Notes under the pieces: model-generated
Told to the model about the DNA's origin: nothing
What the model saw: only the letters and a program-made list of their open reading frames with translations
The model's database searches: none
In this document: one piece after another, positions 10,235 through 25,311 of the stretch
Layout: every line of letters begins with the position of its first letter
Position numbering within the stretch: the first letter of the stretch is position 1
Position numbers and translations under genes: made by a program
Origin: Cupriavidus basilensis OR16
GTDB lineage: Bacteria > Pseudomonadota > Gammaproteobacteria > Burkholderiales > Burkholderiaceae
Length of the DNA: 64,000 bases
Direction: 5' to 3'
Assembly: GCF_000243095.1 (NCBI RefSeq)
Contig: NZ_AHJE01000017.1
Span: forward strand, 62,001 to 126,000

Positions 10235-11263
10235 TGTCACTGGAACCGTTCAAGCACTCCGAAGCGCTGACGTTTGGCGTGGAACTGGAGCTGCAACTCG
10301 TCAACCGGCATGACTATGACCTGGCGCCATTCGCGCCGGATCTGCTGCGTGCACTGAAAGGTGCGCAACACGCCGGCGACATCAAGCCCGAGATCAGCCC
10401 TTCGATGATCGAGATCAGCACCGGCATCTGCAAAAGTTATGCACAGGCGCTGGATGAGCTCGGCACGATGCGTGACCTGATGGTCGAGGCCTCGCACTCG
10501 CTCAATCTCGGCATCTGCGGCGGCGGCACGCACCCCTTCCAGCAGTGGGCCGACCGCACCATCTCGGATTCGCCGCGCTACCAGTACATCTCCGAGCTCT
10601 ATGGCTACCTGGCCAAGCAGTTCACGGTGTTCGGCCAGCACGTGCACATCGGCTGCCCGAGCGCGGATGAGTCGCTGTTCCTGCTGCACGCCATCGGCCG
10701 CTACGTGCCGCATTTCATCGCACTGGCCGCCTCGTCGCCCTACGTGCAAGGCGTGGACACCGGATTCGCCTCGGCACGGCTGAATTCCGTCGCCGCCTTC
10801 CCCATGAGCGGGCGCGCGCCGTACCTGCTCACCTGGGACGCCTTCACCACGTATTTCAACACGCGTGATGGACACGCCGCTGACCGTCGGGCGGGCCTGC
10901 GATATCGCCGCCTACATCCAGGCGCTCGCGCGCTACCTGTTGCTGTCGCGCCCCTTCATGCCGCAGGAAGACGACTATCTGGTCTACACCTTCAACCGCT
11001 TCCAGGCTTGCCGCTTCGGGCTGGAAGGCGAGTACGTGCATCCCAACGAGCTGACCAGGAGGCCCATCGCCGACCACATCATCTCGATCTGCGACGCGCT
11101 GGTGCCGCATGCCGAAGCGCTGGGCTCGCTCGACGCGCTGGCCAATATCCGCGCGCTGGCGCAAAGCCGCAACGGCGACGCGCAGCACGTGCGCCAGATC
11201 GAAAGCACCACGCGCAGCCTGCGCGAAACGGTGCGTCAGACCTGCGACAGCTGGGCCAGCTGA
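10234..11263 (+). pseudogene. ybdK: YbdK-type carboxylate-amine ligase (glutamate-cysteine ligase family 2), internal deletion with frameshift
   Basis: The ATG at 10234 has GGAGG upstream. The first ~209 codons give a normal GCS2 N-terminus ([39 protein letters not shown]). At about 10861 the frame breaks: after ..AFTTYFN the family normally continues through a conserved segment containing KDFYWDIRPKP and GTIEVRV, but here the sequence jumps directly to [20 protein letters not shown] in another frame, which then runs normally to 11263. Comparison with the family from memory suggests about 29 residues (about 86 nt) missing. The lost part is in the conserved core, so no active enzyme is expected. 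Convergent with the OsmC gene with no gap. Confidence 0.88.
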
Positions 11264-11743
11264 CTACGCCTGCGCGCCCACGTACACCGGCTCGCAGCGC
11301 ACCTCGGACTTCACCGAGTTGGCAATGAAGCAGGCCTCGTGCGCCGTGTGGTGCAGGTGCGCGAGTTCCTCCCTTGTCGGCTGGCGCTCGCCGGAGAAGG
11401 TGACCTGCGGCCTGAGCGTGACCACCGTGATGGCCATGCGGCCTTCCGCGTTCTTCGCCATGGTGCCGACCGCGGCATCCAAGTAGCGGTCCACGCAGAA
11501 CTTGTGCTTGGCGGCGGTGGAGAGGAACCACAGCATGTGGCAGCTGGAGAGCGAGGCAACGAAGGCCTCTTCGGGGTCGACGGCGGTGGCGTCCGACATG
11601 GGCAGCGGCACGACATGGGGCGACGAGGATCCGGGTACTTCCACGCCACCGTCGAATCGCAACAGGTGCTTCCTGCTATAGCGGTTGCCGAGGAAATCCT
11701 GTTCGCCACGTTGCCAGAGGATTTCTGCGGTGTACTGGGCCAT
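11264..11743 (-). CDS. OsmC-family peroxiredoxin-like protein
   Basis: 159-aa OsmC/Ohr-fold protein, expected to reduce organic peroxides or act on small electrophiles in the cytoplasm. The OsmC pattern is visible: [19 protein letters not shown] with the first conserved Cys, and [14 protein letters not shown] with the second. This arrangement fits the YhfA/OsmC branch rather than Ohr. It ends one base from the end of ybdK on the opposite strand. Its start at 11743 is about 185 nt from the end of the ETHE1-like coding start region only through the intervening gene 11821-12558, which runs in the same direction. Confidence 0.88.
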   Translation of the reverse strand: MAQYTAEILWQRGEQDFLGNRYSRKHLLRFDGGVEVPGSSSPHVVPLPMSDATAVDPEEAFVASLSSCHMLWFLSTAAKHKFCVDRYLDAAVGTMAKNAEGRMAITVVTLRPQVTFSGERQPTREELAHLHHTAHEACFIANSVKSEVRCEPVYVGAQA

Positions 11744-11820
11744 GTCTTTTCTCTCTATCTATCCATCTATCAATCATTCTTAATTGAAGCGCATGCGAAG
11801 GCCGGTAGCCAGCGCGCGCG

Positions 11821-12558
11821 TCACGCCCCGTGCGGCACGCTTTCGCCATCCCGCAGCCCGAGCCGCTGGTTGGCGGGGACCGCCACATCGAGCATCTTCG
11901 GTTTGGGCAGCTGCAACTGGCCCATCATCTCGATGAACTGGGTACGCGTGCGGCCGGCTACGCGGCTGTTGTTGGCGCGCTCGAAGCCGATCGTGGATGC
12001 GGTGCGGCCCTTGTAGTCGTGGGCGGGATAGACCACGGTGTCGTCGGGCAGGGCGAAGAGTTTCTGCGTGAGGCTGTCGTACAGCGTGCCGGCGTCGCCG
12101 GACTGGAAATCGGTACGGCCGCAGCCGTCGATCAGCAGCGCATCGCCGGTGAAGATGCGGCGCACCGGGCCGGCGGGCGTGGCTTCTTCCCACAGGTAGC
12201 TCATGCTGCCTGCGGTGTGCCCCGGCGTATGGATGGCGCGCAGCGTTTGCGTGCCGAACTGCAGCGTGTCGGCGTCGATCAGCTGCTTTTCCGCGGGGCG
12301 GATGTCGCAGCCCGAGGGGGCCGCGGTGCGCGCGCCGGTTTGCAGTGCAACATGGCCGGCAGAGGTGATGTGGTCCGCATGGGCGTGGGTCTCGACCACC
12401 CACGCGAGTGTGGCGCCGCTGGCCTGCAGCAGCGCCAGGTCGCGCTCGAGCTGGTGGTCTACCGGGTCGATCAGCAGGGCCTGGCGCGTGGCGGCATCGA
12501 TCAGCAGGTAGGTGAAGGTGGACGAGGTTTCGTCAAATAGCTGATGGAAGGTCTGCAT
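11821..12558 (-). CDS. ETHE1-like persulfide dioxygenase (MBL fold)
   Basis: 245-aa metallo-beta-lactamase-fold enzyme. The HxHxDH metal motif is in ETHAHADHITSAGHVALQTG, with later ligands in HTPGHTAGS and FTGDALLIDGCGRTDFQSGD; these extended motifs are those of ETHE1/persulfide dioxygenases, which oxidise glutathione persulfide to sulfite using one mononuclear iron. The start at 12558 (MQTFHQLFDETSSTFTYLL) matches the family N-terminus, although the same frame stays open far upstream through other genes. Downstream comes an OsmC protein in the same direction, so this may be a small sulfur/thiol stress group. Glyoxalase II-like activity is the alternative. Confidence 0.88.
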   Translation of the reverse strand: MQTFHQLFDETSSTFTYLLIDAATRQALLIDPVDHQLERDLALLQASGATLAWVVETHAHADHITSAGHVALQTGARTAAPSGCDIRPAEKQLIDADTLQFGTQTLRAIHTPGHTAGSMSYLWEEATPAGPVRRIFTGDALLIDGCGRTDFQSGDAGTLYDSLTQKLFALPDDTVVYPAHDYKGRTASTIGFERANNSRVAGRTRTQFIEMMGQLQLPKPKMLDVAVPANQRLGLRDGESVPHGA

Positions 12559-12611
12559 GCTCGTGGCCGCCGGTTGGGGAACGCCACATGATAACGCTGC
12601 TTGCGTGCGCG

Positions 12612-12935
12612 TCAGCCGATCTTCAGCACCTCGCTGATCTGCACCACGGGCACCGCATCGGTGTAGTTGGGGATATCGAGCTGCAGCTCGTTGCCGGCAG
12701 CCTTGGCGGCGGCCACGAAGTCCGGCACCGACTCGAACAGGAAATGGAACATCACGGTGTAGGCCGGATCCGAGCCCGGCGCGCCGCCGCCCAGCCCGCG
12801 TTCCACGGCCACGCCCCGGAAGCCGGGTTGCACGCCGAATAATTCGACTGCGCGCGGCACATGGCGCTGCAGGTAGTAATCCATGTCGAACTTGCCGCCT
12901 TTGCTGTGCGGGTAGAGAAAGCTGACCTTGATCAT
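12612..12935 (-). CDS. EthD-domain protein, 107 aa
   Basis: Small dimeric alpha/beta-barrel protein of the EthD family: N-terminal MIKVSFLYPHSKGGKFDMDY followed by HVPRAVELFG and a closing strand region with PNYTDAVPVVQISEVLK. EthD proteins support degradation pathways or act on small aromatic or ether compounds; the substrate here is unknown. Begins 80 nt after the end of sdaA on the same strand and ends 54 nt before the ETHE1-like gene, so it may be co-transcribed with both. Confidence 0.85.
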   Translation of the reverse strand: MIKVSFLYPHSKGGKFDMDYYLQRHVPRAVELFGVQPGFRGVAVERGLGGGAPGSDPAYTVMFHFLFESVPDFVAAAKAAGNELQLDIPNYTDAVPVVQISEVLKIG

Positions 12936-13016
12936 GCCGGGCTCCAGGTAAGTGAGGGTGGATGCCCGGCAAGCCTAGCAGAAAGCGTGCGATCGGATTT
13001 GCCCGTGGCGGCGGCT

Positions 13017-14322
<1,306 letters not shown>

Positions 14323-14353
14323 GGTAGGCTCCTGGGGCAGGCTAGCGCCGGAA

Positions 14354-14896
14354 TCAGACCGGCGCGTCCATGTCGTAATTGATGGGGGCGCGCCAAAGCG
14401 AGCCCGGTGCATTGGGCGGCGCGGACGGCACGTCTTTCTTTACCAGCACGCTGATGGTGCCGTCATTCTCGAGGATCGCGAAATGCACATCGGCGACACG
14501 TTCGCAGCCCGCATGGCGCAGTGCCTTATGCAGGTCGTCGCGCGTCACGAAGGCACGCTTCATCACGTCACCGAAGACCATGCCGTCGTGGATCAGTATC
14601 TGAGGGCGCCCCTCGACGACGCTCTCGAAGCGCCGGCTGCGCCAGCTCAGCCACGCCAGCACAAGGTTGGCGCCGACCAGCGTCACCGCCAGGATCAACC
14701 CGGCCGTGACGGAGTTGTCCCCGGCATTCATTGAGTTCTGCACGGCGTTGGACAGCACTAGCAGCAGCACCAGGTCGAGCGAGGTGAGCTGCCCGATCTG
14801 GCGCTTGCCGGACAGCCGCAACAGCACCAGCAGGCTGCCGTAGACGATCAGTCCGCGCAGGACGAATTCCCACCATGGGGCGCTGAGATTCCACAT
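14354..14896 (-). CDS. DUF421 (YetF-like) membrane protein
   Basis: 180 aa with three N-terminal membrane helices (WEFVLRGLIVYGSLLVLLRL; LTSLDLVLLLVLSNAVQNSM; LILAVTLVGANLVLAWLSW) and a cytoplasmic C-terminal domain containing RPQILIHDGMVF, the usual DUF421 layout. The ATG at 14896 has GGAG 7 nt upstream. Function in the family is poorly known; YetF-like proteins are linked to envelope or sporulation stress. Lies between gcvP and sdaA on the same strand with short gaps. Confidence 0.87.
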   Translation of the reverse strand: MWNLSAPWWEFVLRGLIVYGSLLVLLRLSGKRQIGQLTSLDLVLLLVLSNAVQNSMNAGDNSVTAGLILAVTLVGANLVLAWLSWRSRRFESVVEGRPQILIHDGMVFGDVMKRAFVTRDDLHKALRHAGCERVADVHFAILENDGTISVLVKKDVPSAPPNAPGSLWRAPINYDMDAPV

Positions 14897-15008
14897 GCGT
14901 GCTCCGTTTGCCGGCACGGCCGGGTGGCCGCGCATCCACACCGAGCATAGCGCGTTGGCGACACGCCGGGGTTGCCGCGAAGAGCGGCGGCCCCGGCCTC
15001 ATGCCAGC

Positions 15009-17930
<2,922 letters not shown>

Positions 17931-18031
17931 GGCAAGAATCTCGTGGGGCGGTGCGGCGGGTGGTCGGCCCGGTGCGCTTCGCGTCAATCTTTGCGCGCCA
18001 CTCCCGCACGTGGCGGGAATGGCGCAGGGCA

Positions 18032-18412
18032 TTACGCGCCGACGTTGGCCTTATAGGCGTCAGCCGACATCAGGCCGTTCACGTCGTCGCTGTTGGCCGG
18101 CTTGAGCTTGAACAGCCAGGCGTCGAAGGCGTCGGCATTGACGCTTTCCGGCGCGGCGGCGGCGGCGTCGTTGATGGCGATCACTTCGCCTGCCACCGGG
18201 GCGTAGATGTCGGATGCGGCCTTGACCGACTCCACCACGGCCAGCGCGTCGCCGGCACCGACCGACTTGCCCACTTCCGGCAGTTCCAGGAAGACGATGT
18301 CGCCCAGCGCGTCCTGCGCGTGGTCGGTGATGCCGATGGTCAGGGTGCCGTCGGCTTCGACGCGCACCCACTCATGGGACTCGGTGTATTTCAGGTCGGC
18401 GGGGAAATTCAT
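18032..18412 (-). CDS. gcvH: Glycine cleavage system H protein
   Basis: Lipoyl carrier protein of 126 aa. [20 protein letters not shown] at the N-terminus and the lipoylation lysine in [20 protein letters not shown]. Shuttles the aminomethyl group between GcvP, GcvT and GcvL. Second gene of the gcvT-gcvH-gcvP operon controlled by the glycine riboswitch upstream of gcvT. Confidence 0.96.
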   Translation of the reverse strand: MNFPADLKYTESHEWVRVEADGTLTIGITDHAQDALGDIVFLELPEVGKSVGAGDALAVVESVKAASDIYAPVAGEVIAINDAAAAAPESVNADAFDAWLFKLKPANSDDVNGLMSADAYKANVGA

Positions 18413-18522
18413 GGGATTGCTCCAGATTCAATTTGTTATTCAGCGCCAGCCGGGCGGAGGTTCCGATACATGATGATCGATGGGTAACCGCCGGCGGGCG
18501 CGCTGTGACCGGGTGCGAGCGT

Positions 18523-19650
18523 TCAGCTCACGAGTGCCTTGCCATTGCGCACAAACGGCAGTTTAACCACAGTCGCGGCGAGTTTGCGGTCGCGGATCTC
18601 GACCAGCACCTCGGCGCCGGGTGCAACGTCGAGCGGCAGGCGGGCAAATGCGATGGATTGGCTGAGCGAGGGGCTGAAGGTGCCGCTGGTGATTTCGCCC
18701 TCGCCGGCGGGGGTGATCACCTTCTGGTGGGCGCGCAGCACGCCGCCCTTGTCACGCAGGATCAGGCCGACGAACTGCTGGGTCTTGCCGCCGGCGGCCA
18801 GTGCCGCCTTGCCGGTGAAGTCCCGCTCGCTCTGCAGGTCCACGGTCCAGCCCAGGCCCGCATTGAGCGGCGAGGTGTGGATATCCATGTCCTGGCCATA
18901 CAGGTTCATGCCGGCCTCCAGGCGCAGCGTGTCGCGCGCGCCCAGGCCAGCCGGGCGCACGCCCTCGGCGATCAGCTTTTCCCACAGGCCGGCCACGTTT
19001 TCGGCCGGCACCACCAGCTCGAAACCGTCTTCGCCGGTATAGCCGGTGCGTGCCACCATCACTTCGCCAAGCGCGGGATCCTGCACCACCACGGCGTTGA
19101 ACGGCTTCAGGGCTTCGCTGAGCTGGGTCGCGGGAAACGCACTCCACACCTTGGCGCGGGCGTTCGGGCCCTGCACGGCGACGATGGCCAGCGGGACCAC
19201 GCCATCGGGCGCGTTGTCGTGGCGGCGCGGCGTGATGCGCACGCCGCTATTGGTGGCGGCGTTGCGTGCGGCGATCCATTCGATATCGTTGTTGGCGGTG
19301 CCAGCGTTGACCACCAGGCGGAAGTGATCCTCTGCGAAGAAGTAGACGATCAGGTCGTCGATGACGCCGCCCTTTTCGTCGAGCATGCAGGAGTACAGCG
19401 CCTTGCCCGGCGTTTGCAGCTTGTCCACATTGTTGGCCAGCAGGCCGCGCAGGAAGCCACGCACATGCTCGCCGTTGAGATCGACCACACACATGTGGGA
19501 GACGTCGAACATGCCGGCATCGCTGCGCACGGCGTGGTGTTCCTCGATCTGGGAGCCGTAGTTGACCGGCATGTCCCAGCCGCCAAAGTCGACCATGCGG
19601 GCGCCGAGAGCGCGGTGGATGGCGTTGAGGGGCGTGGCCTGGAGCGTCAT
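18523..19650 (-). CDS. gcvT: Aminomethyltransferase (glycine cleavage T protein)
   Basis: 375-aa tetrahydrofolate-dependent T protein, complete. [20 protein letters not shown] and [19 protein letters not shown] at the N-terminus, [13 protein letters not shown] in the middle and a C-terminal barrel ending at 18523. It releases ammonia from the GcvH-bound intermediate and forms methylene-THF. First gene of the operon; its leader (19651-19995) carries the terminator and tandem glycine aptamers, so expression rises with glycine. Confidence 0.96.
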   Translation of the reverse strand: MTLQATPLNAIHRALGARMVDFGGWDMPVNYGSQIEEHHAVRSDAGMFDVSHMCVVDLNGEHVRGFLRGLLANNVDKLQTPGKALYSCMLDEKGGVIDDLIVYFFAEDHFRLVVNAGTANNDIEWIAARNAATNSGVRITPRRHDNAPDGVVPLAIVAVQGPNARAKVWSAFPATQLSEALKPFNAVVVQDPALGEVMVARTGYTGEDGFELVVPAENVAGLWEKLIAEGVRPAGLGARDTLRLEAGMNLYGQDMDIHTSPLNAGLGWTVDLQSERDFTGKAALAAGGKTQQFVGLILRDKGGVLRAHQKVITPAGEGEITSGTFSPSLSQSIAFARLPLDVAPGAEVLVEIRDRKLAATVVKLPFVRNGKALVS

Positions 19651-19688
19651 GGAATCCTCGGGGGAAGGCTAATCTCGGTTCGAAAACG

Positions 19689-19757
19689 AAAAAAGGGCCA
19701 TCCGCCGCAGGATTCGGCGCGCCATAGCGCTGCCAGATCCGCTGCGGCGGATGACCC
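19689..19757 (-). terminator. Riboswitch expression-platform terminator ahead of gcvT
   Basis: On the minus strand GTCATCCGCCGCAG pairs with CTGCGGCGGATGGC and is followed directly by CTTTTTT. It lies just downstream of the second glycine aptamer and 39 nt before the gcvT start codon, where an intrinsic terminator controlled by glycine binding is expected. Confidence 0.82.
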
Positions 19758-19995
19758 CTCTGTCCTCGATACCTGAGAGATTACAAGGCGGCCCTGTCTA
19801 AACCAGGACCCAGGCCTTGCGCGCCCCTTCGGTGGGCACGCTCACCATTGATTCCGCAATGGCGGGTGCCGCTCTCCAGAGTACGGCGTGCATCGTGTGC
19901 ATGTTGCAAGCCGATCCGACCAGTCCATGGTGCCTGAGAGTTTTCGGGTGATACCCCTTCGGCGGCGCAAGATCTGCGCGCTCTCCCGGTCGGAT
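19755..19995 (-). promoter_or_regulatory. Tandem glycine riboswitch
   Basis: Read on the minus strand, aptamer I runs from GGGAGAGCGC through CGCCGAAGGGGTATCACC and AAACTCTCAGGCACC; aptamer II from CTCTGGAGAGCGGC through CACCGAAGGGGCGCGC to ATCTCTCAGGTATCGAGGAC. The paired GGAGAG / CCGAAGGGG / CTCTCAGG signature twice in a row, joined by a short linker, is the glycine riboswitch pattern. It lies directly upstream of gcvT. Riboswitches of this class turn on gcv expression when glycine is abundant. Confidence 0.95.
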
Positions 19996-20066
19996 GCGCG
20001 CAATTTACGGGAGCGTCCTGGCTTTGTCAACGCATCCGGCTGGCGCCGCCGTCCTGCTGCTGCGCA

Positions 20067-20297
20067 CTAGCGCCTGCGATGATTGTCGGTCGTGACGTTA
20101 CCGATCACACCGCCTACCGCGGCGCCGCCCAGGGTGCCTAGCGCGTCACCGCCAGTCAGCACGGCACCGCCTACTGCGCCGACGCCGGCACCGATCGCCG
20201 TGTTGCGCTGCTTTGGCGTCATATCGGCGCATCCCGCCAAGCTCGCTACCGCGATACCGACCAGGACCGCCTTGCTCAAGGAATGCAGGGTGTTCAT
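20067..20297 (-). CDS. Small glycine-zipper outer-membrane lipoprotein (OsmB-like)
   Basis: 76 aa. The ATG at 20297 has GGAGG 8 nt upstream. Signal peptide with lipobox LAGC (..AVASLAGCADMTPKQRN), followed by a glycine-zipper region GAGVGAVGGAVLTGGDALGT and GGAAVGGVIGNV, then a charged tail DNHRRR. Members of this family are lipoproteins of the OsmB/SlyB type that insert in the envelope; exact function unknown. Convergent to nothing and divergent from rep. Confidence 0.85.
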   Translation of the reverse strand: MNTLHSLSKAVLVGIAVASLAGCADMTPKQRNTAIGAGVGAVGGAVLTGGDALGTLGGAAVGGVIGNVTTDNHRRR

Positions 20298-20524
20298 GAT
20301 TCCCTCCAACGTATCGTGAAGTGCATCCGGCACCGGGCACACTCCTGCCGGGCATAGAAATTAGACGGGGCAGAAGGCTTGCGGCTCCCGGCCTTACGAA
20401 GTGTTACCGGTTCCGTGATGGCCACTTAGTGCTTGGGGCTGGGGCATGGCCGCGTGTTAACATCCAGCCTCCGCCCAGCAATCGCGCACGCCGCGTTGCG
20501 CATCCGTCACCCCCCCCCTCTTGC

Positions 20525-22630
<2,106 letters not shown>

Positions 22631-22834
22631 CCGGCGCCGGCATGGCCTTGATGCCCCATTCCGGTGCCAATCGTACAAAGTCGATACATAAGCCTACAAG
22701 CGAGACATGACCCCCGCGCGATGTCTGTCTAACATGGCCAGCGCCTGGCCCGACTTACTGGACCGGGCGCCGCGCCATTCCGTCCCTTCGGAGCGGCGTG
22801 GCCGGGCATCACGCCCGACTTCTTCCCTGTTCAG

Positions 22835-22868
22835 CGCCTCCGCACTTTAGTCCGGGGGCGTTTTTTTT
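22835..22868 (+). terminator. Rho-independent terminator downstream of rep
   Basis: CGCCTCCG pairs with CGGGGGCG (one G-U) around ACTTTAGTC-type loop and is followed by eight T. It lies 205 nt after the rep stop; the 200 nt between hold no gene I can support. Confidence 0.75.
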
Positions 22869-22892
22869 GGATACCGCCAGACCCCGTGGCTG

Positions 22893-23678
22893 TCAGGCAC
22901 GCGCGATGCCCAGGGTGAACTCGCCTTCCAGCGTGCCGTCCGCATCCCGCAGGCGGCGTACCCGCAGCAGGTTGGGGCGCGCGCCGGCAATGCCGTCCTG
23001 CGCGTTTTGCACCGGCGAAGCACCCCGGGCCCGATACGCGGCGTGCTGGAGATGCACCTCGCGGCTGAGGGCATCGTCGAAGAACAGCTGTGTGGTCAGC
23101 ACCTCGGTCTTGCCCAGGTGGATCTTCAGGTGGATATGCACCGCGCGTGGCGCATACCAGCCCGGGTAGATGGTGAGGAACTGCGTGGCGCCATCGGGGC
23201 CGGTAGGCTGCACGCCGCGCAGGAAGCGGGCGGCGCTGGCGGGCACGGCGTGCATGCCACCGCCGTCCGGGCCAGCGCCCGGTCCCCGTCCCTGTCCTGG
23301 GCCGCCCGCAGGCGGCGGCGGCATGCTGCCCTGGTCGTAGCCGCTGTAGCTGCCGCCGGCATCGCAATGCCAGATGCTGGCCAGCGCGCCATCCACGGGC
23401 GCGCAGCCACGGTCGGTGTCCACCACGACCAGCCTCAGCTGCAGCAACTGGCCCGGCCGGCCATCGCGGATATCGCGGCGCAGCAGCGCCTGGTCGATAT
23501 AGAACGGACCCTCGGTCAGGGCCGGCGTGAGCAGGCAGGCGGCTGGTCGCGCGGCGGCATCGCCCGCCAACCCCATCAACCCGGTGCCGAGGGATCCCCC
23601 CAGTACACCGCCGAGGAAGCGGCGGCGGCCGTCATCGGCCGCTATCGGGCCTGCGTAGGCGAGGGGCTTATTGGCCAT
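22893..23678 (-). CDS. Tat-exported intradiol ring-cleavage dioxygenase
   Basis: 261 aa. The fold is that of protocatechuate 3,4-dioxygenase beta-like enzymes: LTPALTEGPFYIDQALLRRD near the start of the domain and FLTIYPGWYAPRAVHIHLK, which carries the Tyr and His iron ligands. Such enzymes open catechol rings between the hydroxyls with Fe(III). Residues 19-21 are RRR followed by FLGGVLGG, a twin-arginine signal, so it acts in the periplasm, unlike the usual cytoplasmic enzymes. A Gly/Pro-rich insert (PPPPAGGPGQGRGPGAGPDG) interrupts the domain. The ATG at 23678 has AAGGAG upstream and lies inside the end of the preceding gene (11-nt overlap), so translation is coupled. Confidence 0.85.
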   Translation of the reverse strand: MANKPLAYAGPIAADDGRRRFLGGVLGGSLGTGLMGLAGDAAARPAACLLTPALTEGPFYIDQALLRRDIRDGRPGQLLQLRLVVVDTDRGCAPVDGALASIWHCDAGGSYSGYDQGSMPPPPAGGPGQGRGPGAGPDGGGMHAVPASAARFLRGVQPTGPDGATQFLTIYPGWYAPRAVHIHLKIHLGKTEVLTTQLFFDDALSREVHLQHAAYRARGASPVQNAQDGIAGARPNLLRVRRLRDADGTLEGEFTLGIARA

Positions 23679-24309
23679 CTGGCGCTCCTTGCCGGCGAAG
23701 TCCCGCAGCACCGGGTACGCCGAACGGGCCGCTCGCGCCGAAGGCGCAGGGCATGGGCGCCGGTCCGTGGCCCGGCATGGAGCCTGCCATCGCGCCCGGG
23801 AACGGGTGGGGACCCGGGCCGAAGGGGCTCGGCCGCGAACCCGGCAAGCGATCCTCCGGCATGTCGCGCAGGCGCTCGCGCTGGCCGGCATCCAGGCTCT
23901 CTTCAAACGCGAGCCAGCGATCGCGCGCGGCGCGGCGGTCCTTGTCGAGCGCATCGTGCAGGTGGTCTTCCCGCTCCGCGCGGGCGCGCAGCGACGACTC
24001 TGGCCCCTCCGGCCAATCCGGCCAATCGGGGCCGCCGCCCTCGCGGATAAAGCGCGCTCGCAGTTCCAGGGCGTGCGCTCGAGCCTCGCGCGCCGCGGCT
24101 CGGGCAGCCTGCCAGAGGGTGGCCTGGGCAGGCGAGAGCGCCAGCGCTTCGCGCAGCGATAAGGGTGCCGCTGGCTGGCCGGGGCCGGCAGCGGCCGGTG
24201 CGCCGGTCTGCAGCGCGTGCGCCGGCAGCGTCAAGGCGCACGCGCCACACAGCACGGCGAGGGACAGCAGGGAGCGGATGCGGGGCAGCAAGGCTTGGGG
24301 CTGGTTCAC
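23668..24309 (-). CDS. CpxP/Spy-like periplasmic protein, 213 aa
   Basis: Signal peptide (MNQPQALLPRIRSLLSLAVL.. ending PAHA), then long helices rich in Ala, Arg and Glu with LSLREALALSPAQATLWQAA, which resembles the LTxxQ-type helix of CpxP/Spy/ZraP chaperones or metal sensors, and a Pro/Gly-rich tail. Similarity is weak and read by eye. The position, divergent from a response regulator and sensor kinase, is the same as cpxP beside cpxRA, which supports a stress-sensing accessory role. Overlaps the start of the dioxygenase gene by 11 nt. Confidence 0.6.
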   Translation of the reverse strand: MNQPQALLPRIRSLLSLAVLCGACALTLPAHALQTGAPAAAGPGQPAAPLSLREALALSPAQATLWQAARAAAREARAHALELRARFIREGGGPDWPDWPEGPESSLRARAEREDHLHDALDKDRRAARDRWLAFEESLDAGQRERLRDMPEDRLPGSRPSPFGPGPHPFPGAMAGSMPGHGPAPMPCAFGASGPFGVPGAAGLRRQGAPDGQ

Positions 24310-24738
24310 AAGGATTCTCCATGGAGGTCATGCGGGGAGAGGCCCGGGATTGCCGACGTGATGCCGATGGCTTCAAGCATAGCGGGGGCGCCGGGCTGCC
24401 GTGGCCTGCCGGTCAGGGACTGGCAGGCGCAAAAGCGGCGGGATAACGACATGACATCTTAGAAAGGCTCGCCCCCTGTTGCTTGAGCGCTTGGTCAGCG
24501 CGCGGAAGCAATGCGGTACAAAGCCGGCTCCCGGGCGCGCTGTTTTGTATCAGGCCCGGTACAAAGCGGCCACACCTTGCCTATCAGGCCGCCACGCCGG
24601 GCTGGTAGAGTGAATCCCTGGCGGTGGCCGCTTGCGGGGCCGCTCCAATTCGCCCAAATCCGCTGCAATACCGGCATGCCGGTGCACAAACCTGCCGCGA
24701 ACGACGCGGCGAACCGCTGCAAAGCACGACGAAACCCG
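24310..24738. promoter_or_regulatory. Divergent control region with an 11-bp direct repeat
   Basis: No gene supported in this 429-nt stretch. CGGTACAAAGC occurs twice in direct orientation (24514-24524 and 24557-24567, 43 nt apart start to start), a possible binding site pair for the OmpR-type regulator encoded just downstream. Confidence 0.45.
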
Positions 24739-25311
24739 ATGGACCATTCTCCCGCCTCGCCTCTTCATTTGCTGATCGTCGACGACGATCCGCAGATCCG
24801 CTCCATGCTGGCCGAATACCTCGCCACCTTTGGCATGGAAGCCGACGGCGCCGAGGGTGGCGCCGCCATGCGCGCCGCCATGGCCACGCGCGACTACGAC
24901 CTGGTGGTGCTCGACCTCTCGCTGCGCGGCGAAAACGGCCTGGCGCTATGCCGCGAGATCCGCGAGCACGGAGACCTCCCGGTGATCATGCTCACCGCGC
25001 GCACCGAACTGGCCGACCGCGTAGTCGGGCTGGAGGTGGGCGCCGACGACTATGTCACCAAGCCCTTCGAGATGCGCGAACTGGTGGCGCGCATCCACAC
25101 CGTGCTGCGCCGCACCCGGGGTGGCGGCGTGAAGCGCCCGGCAGCGGTGGGTGGCCACGAGTTGCGCTTCGGCAGCTGGCGCCTCAACCGCAGCATCGAC
25201 CTGCTGGTCTCGCGCCTGCGCCAGAAGCTGCGCGACGATCCGCGCGACCCAACACTGATCCGTACCGTGCGAGGCGAGGGCTATGTCTTCACCGGCGCCG
25301 TCGAAGCCTGA
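24739..25311 (+). pseudogene. OmpR-family response regulator with most of the DNA-binding domain deleted in frame
   Basis: 190 aa instead of about 240. The receiver domain is complete: LLIVDDDPQIRSMLAEYLAT with acidic pocket, phosphorylation Asp in DLVVLDLSLRGENGL, VIMLTARTE and the KPFEMREL Lys. After the linker the C-terminal winged helix starts normally (LRFGSWRLN) but at about 25190 jumps to RSIDLLVSRLRQKLRDDP and then RTVRGEGYVF. In relatives about 53 residues (alpha-1, alpha-2 and the start of the recognition helix region) lie between these points. The loss keeps the frame. DNA binding should be lost. It overlaps the start of the sensor kinase gene by 29 nt. Confidence 0.85.
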
